Shown: positions 25,059 to 33,288, counted from the stretch's first letter. The stretch is 37,775 nucleotides of DNA from JAKAXG01 sp035702985 (GCA_035702985.1 DASSZD010000018.1:1-37775), one strand, 5' to 3'. The notes: generated from the letters alone by a model not told the origin. Numbers and translations are program-made.

Positions 25059-25832
25059 GTGACTGACGGATCAGACCTCGAGTGGCTGGGCCTGGAGAGG
25101 GTCGGGCCGGGCCACTGGACCTTCGTCCTCACTCCGGGGCTGTCCAGACTCGACGGCAAGTTCTACGGCGGCACCGGTATCGCCGTGGCCACCGCGGTGA
25201 TGGAGGCCGAAACCGGCCGTCGGGCCCTGTGGGCCAGCGTCCAGTTCGTGGCGAGCGGCACGACCGGGGACCGCTTCGACTGCCGGGTCGAGGTGGCCGC
25301 CTCCGGCCGGCGCACCTCGCAGTTGCGGGTGTCCGGCTGGCACGGCGACCGCCTGGTGTTCTCCGCTCTGGGCGCCACCGGCGACCCGCGGACCGGTCCG
25401 TTGGAGACCCACTTCGCCCGGATGCCCGAGGTGGCCGCTCCCGCCGACTGCGAGCCGTGGGTCCCCACCGCGTTCCTGGCCCACAGCGACCAACGGCCGG
25501 GCTGGCTCCAGATCACCGACGCCCGCACGGCCGGCGACCACGGCATGTGGATGAGGTTGGTGGACCGCCCGTTGAGCCGGGCGGCGGTGGCCTTTCTGGC
25601 CGACATCATCCCGAGCGGCGTAGTGCGGGCCGCCGGGCGCACCGGGGCCGGCACCAGCCTCGACAACACGGTCCGCTTCGGGCCCGATCCGGAGGGGAAC
25701 TGGCTGCTGGTGGAGGTGCAGCCCCACCTCATCTCGGGCGGGTACGTGCACGGTGGCGCCGGTCTGTGGACGGAGGCGGGTGCCTTCCTCGGCGTGGCCA
25801 GCCAGACCGCCGGCCTGATGCTGCTGGACTGA
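25059..25832 (+). CDS. TesB-like acyl-CoA thioesterase family protein
   Basis: A 257-residue protein with two hot-dog halves. The N-terminal half has RLDGKFYGGTGIAVATAVMEAET. The C-terminal half has SLDNTVRFGPDPEGNWLLVEVQPHLISGGYVHGGAGLWTEAGAFLGVASQTAGL. The Asp of LDNT is the expected catalytic residue in TesB-like thioesterases. It would hydrolyse acyl-CoA to free acid and CoA; chain length is unknown. The GTG at 25059 has AGGAG six bases upstream. It is divergent from the 547-aa oxidoreductase, with a gap of only 75 bases. Confidence 0.88.
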   Translation: MTDGSDLEWLGLERVGPGHWTFVLTPGLSRLDGKFYGGTGIAVATAVMEAETGRRALWASVQFVASGTTGDRFDCRVEVAASGRRTSQLRVSGWHGDRLVFSALGATGDPRTGPLETHFARMPEVAAPADCEPWVPTAFLAHSDQRPGWLQITDARTAGDHGMWMRLVDRPLSRAAVAFLADIIPSGVVRAAGRTGAGTSLDNTVRFGPDPEGNWLLVEVQPHLISGGYVHGGAGLWTEAGAFLGVASQTAGLMLLD

Positions 25833-25906
25833 GCGGCCGGGCCGGGGCGGCGCCGGGTCGGCAGGCTGACTGTCCGATTCCCGACCGTTAACTCCAGGTT
25901 GGGGGC

Positions 25907-25912
25907 AACACT
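25907..25912 (+). promoter_or_regulatory. -10-like AACACT before the SRPBCC gene
   Basis: AACACT ends six bases before the GTG at 25919 in the 86-base gap after the thioesterase gene. No Shine-Dalgarno sequence is present. It fits the leaderless pattern seen at several other genes here. Confidence 0.35.
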
Positions 25913-25918
25913 GGGGCG

Positions 25919-26350
25919 GTGGCCCGATACAGAACCACCGTCAGCTCCGACCGCCCGCCCGGGGACGCCTTCGCCTACATGGCGGCCTTCGAGAACGTGC
26001 AGACCTGGGACCCCGGGGTGGTGGAAGCCCAGCGGCTCACCCCCGGGGAGGTCGGCGTGGGCTCGACCTTCCGGGTGGTCGTCTCCTCCGCCGGGCGGCG
26101 CCTGCCCCTCGAGTACCGGGTCCGGGATCTCGATCCGGGCCGGCGGATCGTCCTGGTGGCGGAGACGGCGACGCTGCGATCCGTGGACGAGATCACGGTG
26201 GAGCCGGACGGGTCCGGCTCACAGGTGACCTACGACGCCGACCTGGAGTTGACCGGGGCCCTGAGGTGGTTCAACCCGCTACTCGGCCTGTTCTTCAACC
26301 GTATCGGCGACCGGGCCAGGGACGGGTTGCGCCGGGAGATCGGCCGGTGA
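25919..26350 (+). CDS. SRPBCC-family protein (polyketide cyclase-like)
   Basis: A 143-residue helix-grip protein: RYRTTVSSDRPPGDAFAYMAAFENVQTWDPGVVEAQRLT at the start, a middle EYRVRDLDPGRRIVLVAE, and a C-terminal helix LLGLFFNRIGDRARDGLRREI. Members bind lipids or other hydrophobic ligands. Its stop overlaps the GTG of the downstream short-chain dehydrogenase in GTGA, so the two are translationally coupled, and the ligand may be the dehydrogenase substrate. The GTG at 25919 follows a -10-like hexamer by six bases. Confidence 0.85.
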   Translation: MARYRTTVSSDRPPGDAFAYMAAFENVQTWDPGVVEAQRLTPGEVGVGSTFRVVVSSAGRRLPLEYRVRDLDPGRRIVLVAETATLRSVDEITVEPDGSGSQVTYDADLELTGALRWFNPLLGLFFNRIGDRARDGLRREIGR

Positions 26351-27345
26351 CCGCCGTACAGGAGACCGCGGACCGGATCCTCGAGGCCACGGTGGTGGGC
26401 AGCTTCTCCCGGATCGGGTACGAGGCCCGCCGCCGGATGTTCGGGTGGCCCGAGCCGGCGGACGTGGCGGGGGTCGAGGCGTTGGTCACCGGGGCCACAT
26501 CCGGCCTCGGGCTGGAGACGGCCACCTGGCTGGCCCGGCTGGGGGCCCGCGTCACTTTCATCGCCCGGGACGGCGAGAGGTCCGAGAAGGCCCGCCGGTC
26601 CATAGCCGAGCAGAGCGGCCGTCAGGACGTGTCGTACCTCCTGGCCGACCTGTCGGATCAACAGGCGGTCCGGCGGGCAGCCGCCGAGTACCTGGACCGC
26701 CACGACCGCCTCGACGTGCTGGTGCACAACGCCGGGATGCTGACCCACGACTACCGGACGGCTCCCGACGGGACCGAGCTGACCGTGGCCACCCACGTCC
26801 TCGGCCCGTTCCTGCTGACCGGCCTGCTGCTGCCCGCTCTGCGGCAGAGCCGCCCCGACGCCGGCCCGGGCCGGGTTCTCACGGTCTCATCGGGGGGTAT
26901 GTACTCCCAGAAGTTCGATCTCGCCCGCCTCGACAGCAGTCCCGACGGCTTCGACGGCACCAAGGCCTACGCCCGGGCCAAGCGGGCCCAGGTGGTGCTC
27001 ACCCACGAGTGGGCCCGCCGGGTCGACCCGGCCGCGGTGGTGTTCCACGCCATGCACCCGGGCTGGGCCGACACCCCCGGGGTGCGCTCGTCCCTCCCGG
27101 GCTTCCACCGGGTGACCGGCCCCGTCCTGCGCTCCCCCCATCAGGGCGTCGACACCCTGGTGTGGCTGGCCGGGACCCCGGAGGCGGCCCGGACCAGCGG
27201 GAAGTTCTGGTTGGACCGGCGGACCCGCAGCGAGTACAAGCTGCCCTGGACCCGCCCATCCGACCCGGCAGGCGACCAGAGCCGGCTGTGGGAATGGTGC
27301 GCGACCCGGACCGGCTGGGACCTGCCGGCCGGCGGAGCCGGCTGA
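26347..27345 (+). CDS. Short-chain dehydrogenase/reductase (DHRS12-like)
   Basis: A 332-residue SDR. The cofactor motif TGATSGLG lies at 48-55, followed by VLVHNAGML. The catalytic Ser is in TVSSGGMYSQ and the Tyr-Lys pair in KAYARAKRAQ. About 40 residues precede the Rossmann fold (ILEATVVGSFSRIGYEARRRMFGW), as in human DHRS12 and its bacterial relatives. The substrate is not known. The GTG at 26347 overlaps the SRPBCC stop. The gene ends 10 bases before the convergent VKOR stop, with no space for a terminator. Confidence 0.9.
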   Translation: MTAVQETADRILEATVVGSFSRIGYEARRRMFGWPEPADVAGVEALVTGATSGLGLETATWLARLGARVTFIARDGERSEKARRSIAEQSGRQDVSYLLADLSDQQAVRRAAAEYLDRHDRLDVLVHNAGMLTHDYRTAPDGTELTVATHVLGPFLLTGLLLPALRQSRPDAGPGRVLTVSSGGMYSQKFDLARLDSSPDGFDGTKAYARAKRAQVVLTHEWARRVDPAAVVFHAMHPGWADTPGVRSSLPGFHRVTGPVLRSPHQGVDTLVWLAGTPEAARTSGKFWLDRRTRSEYKLPWTRPSDPAGDQSRLWEWCATRTGWDLPAGGAG

Positions 27346-27355
27346 CGGATGAGGG

Positions 27356-27883
27356 TCAGTCCGCCACGTCGGGGCCGGCGGCTGCCACCGTGCCGAAGAC
27401 GGTGGTGAAGAAGACCAGCAGGGTGAGGATGTGCACCGAGGTGCACCACAGGCAGATGGCGTCGATACGGAACAGTTCGGCGTAGATCAGCCAGACTGCG
27501 GTGGCCACCCCGACCACCGACCATCCGATCCGCAGGTACCGGACCGGCCGGGCCGGACTGCGCCACGCCGGAGGGGACTGGAGCCCGATCATGACGGCGA
27601 AGAAGACCAGGCCCAGCACCGCCACCGGCACCCCGTCGATCACCGAGTAGGCGCTGGTGGTCACCTTCAGGCAGTCGATGGCCCCGCCGCCCATCGGACA
27701 GCTGAGCGAGGTGGACGCGGTGTAGTGCTCGTAGGTCAGGTAGGCGGCCACCCCGAAGCCGATCAGGCTCATGGCCAGGCCGGCCCACGCCGCCCAGGGC
27801 GGGGGCGCCCAGCCTGCGGTCCGTCCGTCCTCCGGGCCCGACGGCCCCGGGACGGCGGGCGGCCGGCGCGCTCCGAGGGTCAC
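27356..27883 (-). CDS. Vitamin K epoxide reductase (VKOR) family protein
   Basis: A 175-residue membrane protein that would re-oxidise a thiol oxidase by passing electrons to a quinone. It has four or five membrane helices. The loop cysteines are Cys62 and Cys71 (SCPMGGGAIDC), followed by the conserved Ser in TTSAYSVIDGVPVAVLG, and the active-site CLWC is Cys144-Cys147. All elements of a working bacterial VKOR are present. The N-terminal 25 residues are Pro/Gly-rich. The GTG at 27883 starts one base after the stop of the DUF929/thioredoxin-like gene, which is the natural redox partner. Confidence 0.93.
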   Translation of the reverse strand: MTLGARRPPAVPGPSGPEDGRTAGWAPPPWAAWAGLAMSLIGFGVAAYLTYEHYTASTSLSCPMGGGAIDCLKVTTSAYSVIDGVPVAVLGLVFFAVMIGLQSPPAWRSPARPVRYLRIGWSVVGVATAVWLIYAELFRIDAICLWCTSVHILTLLVFFTTVFGTVAAAGPDVAD

Positions 27884-27884
27884 G

Positions 27885-28841
27885 TCAGCCGGAGGTCGAC
27901 GATCCGTTGGCGCCGGTGCTCGACGGCAGGGCCACGTTGGCCACGGCGGAGCACGTCTGGGCCGGCTGCTGGTTGGTGATGGAGCAGATGTACCTGGTGA
28001 GCACCGCCGCCGAGGCGTCGATGCTGGCGCCCAGGGTGTTGTTGTTGGATCCGACCGCCGAGACGATGTCGGAGAAGCTGTGCCCTTGCACCACGGTGTC
28101 GGGGAACTGCGAGGTGGTCAGGACCACCTTGCCCCCGATGTCCACGAAGGGATAGCTGGGCGGGTTGCCGCTGTGCTTGAGCCACAGGGCCTGCTCCGCC
28201 GCGGTGGGCTGCTGCAGCGGCTTGTAACCGTTGCCCTGCCTCTGGTTGGTGGTGTTCTCGACGGGAGTGAACGTGAGGTACGGGCTGGTGAAGGTCGACC
28301 CGTAGTACGACAGGGTGGGGATGTTGCCGTCGGTCACCGCCGAATGGGTCTGCTGCAGGTTGCTGAACGTCCCGAAATGGGACAGGGCCACCGTCATCGG
28401 CCATCTCTCGGTGGCGCAGATGGGGCAGAACTCGGCGCCGATGTAGAGCAGCTCGGGCTTACCGCCGGACGTCAGCGGCGGGTCGCCGGCCGCCGTGGCC
28501 GGGTACAGGCCGTGGACCTTGGAGGCGGCGCTGACCAGGGTGGAGACCGGTACCGTGGTCAGCTTGCTGACCGCCGAGGCGGGGGCCGGCTGGCGGGCCG
28601 CTCCCCCGGAGCCGCCGCCGCCGGCCAACTTCACTCCTATGAGGGCGGCGACCACCACGACGACGGCGACCACCGCCCCCCACGCCAGCATCCGGTTGCG
28701 CCGGTGCTGGGCCTGGCGGGCCTGGCCACCCTTGACCGGACCCCCGCCGGCCGGGCGGCCTCCCGGCCCGCCGCGGCGGGCCCCGCCCCGGGGCGGGACG
28801 GGGGTCGAGCGGGGCGGGGTGGACTTCGACGGGTTGGCCAC
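27885..28841 (-). CDS. DUF929-family membrane-anchored thioredoxin-like protein
   Basis: A 318-residue protein with a basic, Pro/Gly-rich cytoplasmic tail, one membrane helix at about 51-71 and a long extracytoplasmic domain. LLYIGAEFCPICATERWP places a CxxC pair (Cys139, Cys142) in a thioredoxin-like context. PTLSYYGSTFTSPYLTFTPVE and YPFVDIGGKVVL follow, typical of DUF929. It probably forms disulfides in exported proteins and is recycled by the VKOR encoded one base downstream. Two further cysteines (YICSITNQQPAQTCSAV) may form a structural disulfide. The GTG at 28841 has GAGGA five bases upstream. Confidence 0.88.
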   Translation of the reverse strand: MANPSKSTPPRSTPVPPRGGARRGGPGGRPAGGGPVKGGQARQAQHRRNRMLAWGAVVAVVVVVAALIGVKLAGGGGSGGAARQPAPASAVSKLTTVPVSTLVSAASKVHGLYPATAAGDPPLTSGGKPELLYIGAEFCPICATERWPMTVALSHFGTFSNLQQTHSAVTDGNIPTLSYYGSTFTSPYLTFTPVENTTNQRQGNGYKPLQQPTAAEQALWLKHSGNPPSYPFVDIGGKVVLTTSQFPDTVVQGHSFSDIVSAVGSNNNTLGASIDASAAVLTRYICSITNQQPAQTCSAVANVALPSSTGANGSSTSG

Positions 28842-28888
28842 AGGATTCCTCGGGTCACGGCGGTCGAGACGCCGCAGCGCCCCGCTAC

Positions 28889-28917
28889 AAGCTAAATGCG
28901 GGGAAACGCAAGTTCAA
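28889..28917 (-). promoter_or_regulatory. Candidate promoter for the DUF929-VKOR pair
   Basis: On the minus strand TTGAAC (28912-28917) and TAGCTT (28889-28894) are 17 bases apart in the AT-richer part of the 125-base gap 28842-28966. It would give a leader of about 40 bases with a GAGGA ribosome-binding site. Matches to consensus are moderate. Confidence 0.4.
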
Positions 28918-28966
28918 ACCGACCGGCCGGCCGGCCATCCCGGGCACCGATCCCGGCCGGAATGCC

Positions 28967-30646
28967 CTACCGGCGGTGTACGCGCCGTTGGGGCAGGTCC
29001 CCCCTCAGTACCCCGACTCCCATCCAGACGGCGCTGAGCAGGGCCAGCCCCAGGAACACGATGGTCAGCACCGGGTACCCCCACAGGGTCGCCCCCGGGC
29101 GGCCGGAGGAGAACAGGGCGGCGGCCACCACGAACGCCGCGATCATCACCCCGGTCGCCACCCGGTTGGCCATCTTCTGGGCGCCGCGCATCACGGCCTT
29201 CTCGTCGAGGCCTTCCAGGCTCAGCGTCAGCCGGCCGTCGGCCAGGGACTCGAGCACCTTGTTGAGACGGTTGGGCAGCTCCTCGGCGAACGCCGCGGCG
29301 TCCAGCGCGGAGCGCATCACGCGCGCCGGCTTGGCCGCCTCCATCATGCGGTGGCGCATTACCGACGCGGCGTGCGCCTCCAGCACCCGGTCCAGGCGGA
29401 CGTCGGGGTCGAGGGTGCGGGCCACCTGGTCCAGGTTGAGGAGGGCCTTGGCCAGCATGGTCAGCTCGGCCCGGGGTCTGAGACCGCATGCCGACGCGGC
29501 GATGGCCAGCTCGCCGAGCAGCCGTCCGGCCTGCACCTCGCCGACCGTCGACGACCCGTAGCGCAGCACCAGGTCCGCGACCCTGCCGCGCAGGGCGTCA
29601 CCGTCGTAGCCCTCGAGGCGGGTGCCCAGACGTTCGAGGGCGTCGGCCGCCGCGGACGGGTCGCCGGAGGAGATGCCCAGGAGGATGCGCAGGAGCTGCT
29701 CCTGGACCTCGGGCGACAGGCGGGCGACCATGCCCAGATCGATCAGGGCCAGGCGGTGGTCGTCGGTCAGCAGAACGTTGCCGGGGTGGGGATCGGCGTG
29801 GAAGAAGCCGTGCATGAGCACCTGCTCCAGGTAGGCGCCTATCAGCTCGTCGGCCAGGTCCTCGCAGTCGAGTTCCGTCCGGGCCAGCGGCCCCAGCGAG
29901 GCCACGCTGCGTCCGGGCACGAACTCCATGGTGAGCACCCGGGAGGTGGTGTAGTCGTCGACGGGCTGGGGGACCACGATCCGCTCGAAGTGGGCCAGCT
30001 TGTCGCCCAGGAGCTTCAGGTTCTCCGCCTCCCGGCGGTAGTCCAGCTCGTCGAGCAGGGACCGGCGGAACTCCTCGGCCATGGCCCCGAAGCCGAGCTG
30101 GGACGCCCGCTCCGAGCGGTGGTCGACGAACTCGGCCAGCTCGGATATCACCTCCATGTCCTCGAGGGCCTGGCGGCGGATGCCGGGACGTTGGACCTTG
30201 ACGGCCACCGGCCGCCCGTCCCGCAGGGTGGCCCGGTGCACCTGCCCGAGCGACGCGGCACCGATGGGCCTGGGATCGAAGCTGCCGAATGCCTTGGAGA
30301 CCCGGACGCCCAGCTCGTCCTCGATGACCCTCCGGGCCTCGCCGTCGGGCAGCGGCTCCACGTCGTCGCGTAGCTGTGACAGCGCCTCCAGGTAGGCCGG
30401 TGGCAGCAGGTCCGACCGGGTGGACAGGAGCTGTCCCAGCTTCACGAAGGTGGGACCCATCTGCACGAGCTCGTCCACCAGGGCCCGGGCATCCTCCTCG
30501 GTGGCGACCTCGTCCGAGCCGCCCCCGTCGATCTCCATGTCCAGCTCCCCACCCGTCCGGCTCAGCGCCGCACCCCGATGCTTCAACAGGAGCCGGCCGA
30601 GCGCGGCGTACCGTCCGGCGTGACCGGGTTTGAGGGAGGTCTTCAC
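28967..30646 (-). CDS. ABC1/UbiB-family atypical kinase
   Basis: A 559-residue protein of the AarF/UbiB/ABC1 family. The family-specific KLGQ is at 69-72 (PTFVKLGQLLSTRSDLLP) and the Ala-rich loop GAASLGQVHRA begins at 129. The ATP-binding Lys150 is in VAVKVQRP. HADPHPGNVLL and LIDLGM form the catalytic and metal-binding loops. Two membrane helices close the protein (MIAAFVVAAALF and LTIVFLGLALLSAVW). Homologues support quinone synthesis or lipid homeostasis as ATPases; no quinone gene lies nearby. The GTG at 30646 is six bases after TAATCC, so it is probably leaderless. Confidence 0.92.
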   Translation of the reverse strand: MKTSLKPGHAGRYAALGRLLLKHRGAALSRTGGELDMEIDGGGSDEVATEEDARALVDELVQMGPTFVKLGQLLSTRSDLLPPAYLEALSQLRDDVEPLPDGEARRVIEDELGVRVSKAFGSFDPRPIGAASLGQVHRATLRDGRPVAVKVQRPGIRRQALEDMEVISELAEFVDHRSERASQLGFGAMAEEFRRSLLDELDYRREAENLKLLGDKLAHFERIVVPQPVDDYTTSRVLTMEFVPGRSVASLGPLARTELDCEDLADELIGAYLEQVLMHGFFHADPHPGNVLLTDDHRLALIDLGMVARLSPEVQEQLLRILLGISSGDPSAAADALERLGTRLEGYDGDALRGRVADLVLRYGSSTVGEVQAGRLLGELAIAASACGLRPRAELTMLAKALLNLDQVARTLDPDVRLDRVLEAHAASVMRHRMMEAAKPARVMRSALDAAAFAEELPNRLNKVLESLADGRLTLSLEGLDEKAVMRGAQKMANRVATGVMIAAFVVAAALFSSGRPGATLWGYPVLTIVFLGLALLSAVWMGVGVLRGDLPQRRVHRR

Positions 30647-30652
30647 ACCCGG

Positions 30653-30658
30653 GGATTA
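30653..30658 (-). promoter_or_regulatory. -10-like TAATCC before the ABC1 kinase gene
   Basis: On the minus strand TAATCC ends six bases before the GTG at 30646, with no Shine-Dalgarno sequence. It fits the leaderless pattern of this window. Confidence 0.4.
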
Positions 30659-30731
30659 CCCGCCGCCACCGATCCTTACCCGGGACGCCCGCGCTCCGGC
30701 GCCCTTGGACCGATCTGTAGGTTTTTGTCCG

Positions 30732-30914
30732 GGCCTGGAGTTCGACGCGGTGCTGGTGGTGGAGCCCGGGGGGATCGTGTCCGAGATGGCCGACCGCCGA
30801 ACGGGTCTACGCCTGCTCTACGTCGCCCTGACCCGGCCGACCCAGCATCTGAGCATCGTCACCACGTCGCCGCTGCCCGCGCCGCTGGGGGCGGGGGCTC
30901 AGTCGATCCAGTAG
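30732..30914 (+). pseudogene. Remnant of a UvrD/HelD-like helicase C-terminus
   Basis: The + strand encodes GLEFDAVLVVEPGGIV and then GLRLLYVALTRPTQHLSIV. These match the end of superfamily-1 helicases of the UvrD/HelD type: the KGLEFD block of motif V and the YVALTR(A)TQ of motif VI. The rest of the helicase, normally hundreds of residues upstream, is missing; the sequence before 30732 shows no similarity. The frame ends with a TAG at 30914, inside the 3' end of the convergent GNAT gene. I read it as the 3' remnant of a deleted gene. The open frame from an ATG at 30630 is not a credible gene start. Confidence 0.65.
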
Positions 30915-31423
30915 CGCCGGATGACCCGGCCGTCTTCGGCCGGCCCCTTCCAGTCCAGCTTCCCGCCCTGGGACTCGATGACGCGGGCCGAACCGACGTT
31001 GTCGTCGTCGCACACCAGCAGGGCCCGGTCCACCCCCACCGATCGGGCCACGACCAGGGCCTGGCGCAGGATCTCGGTGGCGTAGCCCCGGCGCCGGTGG
31101 GCCGGCAGGACGCAGTAGCCGATGTGGCCCCCCTCCCGGCTGAGCCAGTCGTTGAGGGTGTGCCGGATGGACGCCCGGCCCACGATCCGCCCGCCGGCCT
31201 CGGCCGCCAGGAAGGTGGCCGGCACCCGGTCGGCGGCCAGGTTGAGGCCCCGGGCGATCTCCCCCAGGCGGGCGACGTACCACCCGAAGTCGGTGTCGGG
31301 GCGGTATCCCTCCAGGGCGAAGTCGAACGAATCGGCCTTCATGGCCTCATGGGCATCGCGAACCGCGGTCTCGTCTCCGGGCTGCAGGGGCCTGAGGCGC
31401 AGTGGGGGGTGGCCGCCGGTCAT
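30899..31423 (-). CDS. GNAT-family N-acetyltransferase (RimJ/RimL-like)
   Basis: A 174-residue acetyltransferase with LRLRPLQPGDETAVRDAHEAM at the start, GRIVGRASIRHTLNDWLSREGGHIGYCVLPAHRRRGYATEIL containing the RRRGYA acetyl-CoA motif, and DDDNVGSARVIESQGG. The acceptor is unknown. The ATG at 31423 lies nine bases after the EamA stop. The TAG stop of that gene forms part of TAGGGT at 31430-31435, a -10-like hexamer six bases from the ATG. The 3' end overlaps the helicase remnant on the other strand by 16 bases. Confidence 0.88.
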   Translation of the reverse strand: MTGGHPPLRLRPLQPGDETAVRDAHEAMKADSFDFALEGYRPDTDFGWYVARLGEIARGLNLAADRVPATFLAAEAGGRIVGRASIRHTLNDWLSREGGHIGYCVLPAHRRRGYATEILRQALVVARSVGVDRALLVCDDDNVGSARVIESQGGKLDWKGPAEDGRVIRRYWID

Positions 31424-31432
31424 CCGGTCACC

Positions 31433-32470
31433 CTACGAGCCGGCGCAGGCGGCCCACCAACGACTTTCCGGGCTGCCGTCCACCTCGGCGGCCACCGGCG
31501 CCGGCACCCCGCCGGCTCCCGCGAGGGCCACGACCTCCGCCATCCCGGTCACGGCCGGAGGGTCGGTTTCCGGGGTCGCGGTGCCCGCCGCTCGCTCCGG
31601 CCGGGAGTCGAGCCCCAGGATGAGCATGGACGCCACGACCATCCCGCCGCCCAGCAGCACCGACCAGCCGATCGGCTCCCCCACCCCCCAGGCGAATACC
31701 GCCGAGAAGACCGGCTCCAGCGTGACTATCACCGAGGTGGTGGCGACCGGGAGGTGCAGCTGGGCCCACGACTGGACCACGAAGGCGAAGGCGGTGGCCG
31801 CCACCGCGGTCACGATCACCGCCCCCCACTCCCCCGCCGTGGGCGGCAGGCCGAACCCGGACGGTGCCTGGGTGACCAGGCACACCAGCCCCACCACCAG
31901 CAGTTGGACCGTGGCCGTCCCGTAGGAGTCCGCGGCCCGGGCCCAGTGGCCCACACCCACGATCTGGGCGGCGAAGAGCAGGGCGGAGGCCACGGTGAGT
32001 ACCTCACCGATCCCGAACGACAGCCCGTGCAGGGCGATCACGGCCAGGCCCAGGGTGGCCACCAGGCTGGCGGCCCAGATCCGCCGGCCGGGCCGTTGAT
32101 GGAGCAGGGCCCAGGCCAGCAGCGGGGTGAAGACGACCTGGAGACCGGTAAGGAACCCAGACAGCGCGGCGGAGGTGCTCTCCAGCCCGTAGGTCTGCAC
32201 CAGGTACCCGGCGGCCAGGATCAGGCCCAGGGCCAGCCCCTGCCCCCATCCCCGCCAGCCCAGCCGCAGCAGGGCCCGGGGCCGGACGGCCACCAGCAGC
32301 AGGCTGGCCAGCAGGAACCGCCACGCCAGGAACTCCGGGACCGGGGCGTGGGCCACCGCCGCCTTCATGACCACGAACGTGGATCCCCACCCCGCCGAGG
32401 CCAGGACGAGCATGATGGCCGCCACCAGGCCCTTGCGGTGGCGCAGGGCCCGGGGGCGGGACGGGTTCAC
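31433..32470 (-). CDS. EamA-family (DMT) transporter
   Basis: A 345-residue exporter-type membrane protein with about ten hydrophobic segments in two EamA repeats. Landmarks are ASAGWGSTFVVMKAAV and AWRFLLASLLL in the first repeat and TLEPVFSAVFAWGVGEPIGWSVLLGGGMVVASMLIL in the second. Members export amino acids, nucleosides or metabolites. The C-terminal 50 residues are a polar tail. The GTG at 32470 has GGAGAA nine bases upstream; the frame upstream to 32650 crosses the operator and is not coding. It is divergent from the XRE-cupin regulator across a 34-bp palindrome that probably controls it. Confidence 0.9.
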   Translation of the reverse strand: MNPSRPRALRHRKGLVAAIMLVLASAGWGSTFVVMKAAVAHAPVPEFLAWRFLLASLLLVAVRPRALLRLGWRGWGQGLALGLILAAGYLVQTYGLESTSAALSGFLTGLQVVFTPLLAWALLHQRPGRRIWAASLVATLGLAVIALHGLSFGIGEVLTVASALLFAAQIVGVGHWARAADSYGTATVQLLVVGLVCLVTQAPSGFGLPPTAGEWGAVIVTAVAATAFAFVVQSWAQLHLPVATTSVIVTLEPVFSAVFAWGVGEPIGWSVLLGGGMVVASMLILGLDSRPERAAGTATPETDPPAVTGMAEVVALAGAGGVPAPVAAEVDGSPESRWWAACAGS

Positions 32471-32524
32471 TCTTGTCGCTTCTCCCGCGCCCTCGAGCCG
32501 GCGGACCTCACTGATCACCACGAG

Positions 32525-32558
32525 AGTGCAGTATATTGCCTTGGCAATATACTGCACT
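32525..32558. promoter_or_regulatory. Perfect 34-bp inverted repeat, operator of the EamA / XRE-cupin divergent promoters
   Basis: The arm AGTGCAGTATATTGCC (32525-32540) is repeated exactly inverted at 32543-32558 around a TT spacer. It is AT-rich in a very GC-rich region. Each arm carries AGTATA, so TATACT, a near-perfect -10, appears on the + strand at 32548-32553 and on the - strand at 32530-32535. A protein bound here would block both divergent promoters. It lies 54 bases from the exporter start and 56 bases from the regulator start. The adjacent XRE-cupin protein is the obvious ligand. Confidence 0.8.
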
Positions 32559-32614
32559 GTGAGATGGGGCACAGATCCCCTCCCCGGTCCGGCGCCCGGT
32601 GCGAGAATGACCCG

Positions 32615-33226
32615 ATGGAGCCGGCCGCCGATCCCGGGGCGAGGGGGCATTCAGATCGGGTCGACCAGTCGGCGTCGGACCTGTTCCGCTCCGTCGGCCT
32701 GCGGGTCCGGGGGCTGCGCCAGGGCCACCACCTGACCCTCGACGAGCTGAGCGAACGGTCCGGCGTGAGCCGCCGGATGATAACCATGCTGGAGGCCGGC
32801 GAGGCCAACGCCAGCGTCGGCACCCTGGACAAGCTGGCCCGGGCCCTGGACTGCGACTTCTACACCATGATCACGGGCAGCCCGGTGGCGCCCCTCAAGC
32901 CGGAGATGTCCCGGGAGGTGGCGCCCCTGTGGGAGGACGGCAGGGGCAGCACCGCCAAGCTCCTCATATCCCATCCCAACGCCAGCACCACCGAGCTGTG
33001 GCAGTGGGAGCTGGTCGGGGGCTCCCGCTACGACGCCGAGCCGGACCCGCCCGGCAGCGAGGAGGTCATCCTGGTCTCCTCCGGGCACCTGGTGGTCGAG
33101 GTGGCCGACGAGAGCTACCGGCTGGACACCGGCGGCTACCTGCGGGTGCCCACCGACCGGCCCTACGCCTACGCCAACCCGGGGCGGTCGACGGCCCGGT
33201 TCGTGCGCATCATCCTCATGCCCTGA
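32615..33226 (+). CDS. XRE-family regulator with C-terminal cupin domain
   Basis: A 203-residue transcription factor. An XRE helix-turn-helix spans about 24-84 (LRVRGLRQGHHLTLDELSERSGVSRRMITMLEAGEANASVGTLDKLARAL), followed by a cupin sensor domain (about 115-200: WQWELVGGSRYDAEPDPPGSEEVILVSSGHLVVEV, ending RFVRIIL). Such proteins bind a small ligand in the cupin barrel and usually repress a neighbouring transporter. The cupin lacks the usual His-rich metal motif, so it probably binds an organic ligand. The ATG at 32615 has only a weak GAGA upstream. An in-frame ATG at 32564, 10 bases after the TATACT, would add 17 residues and give a near-leaderless start. It lies 62 bases before the isochorismatase-type gene and shares a palindrome with the divergent exporter. 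Confidence 0.9.
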   Translation: MEPAADPGARGHSDRVDQSASDLFRSVGLRVRGLRQGHHLTLDELSERSGVSRRMITMLEAGEANASVGTLDKLARALDCDFYTMITGSPVAPLKPEMSREVAPLWEDGRGSTAKLLISHPNASTTELWQWELVGGSRYDAEPDPPGSEEVILVSSGHLVVEVADESYRLDTGGYLRVPTDRPYAYANPGRSTARFVRIILMP

Positions 33227-33288
33227 CCGGCCGGGTCTAGCTTGGACGGCGCAACCGGCAGCCCGGACGGAGGATGAGGAGGTCCATC

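Noticed and set aside
30578..32614. A + frame open upstream of the XRE-cupin gene
   Set aside because: It runs opposite to the GNAT and EamA genes, is low-complexity and crosses the 34-bp palindrome. It is a high-GC antisense shadow.
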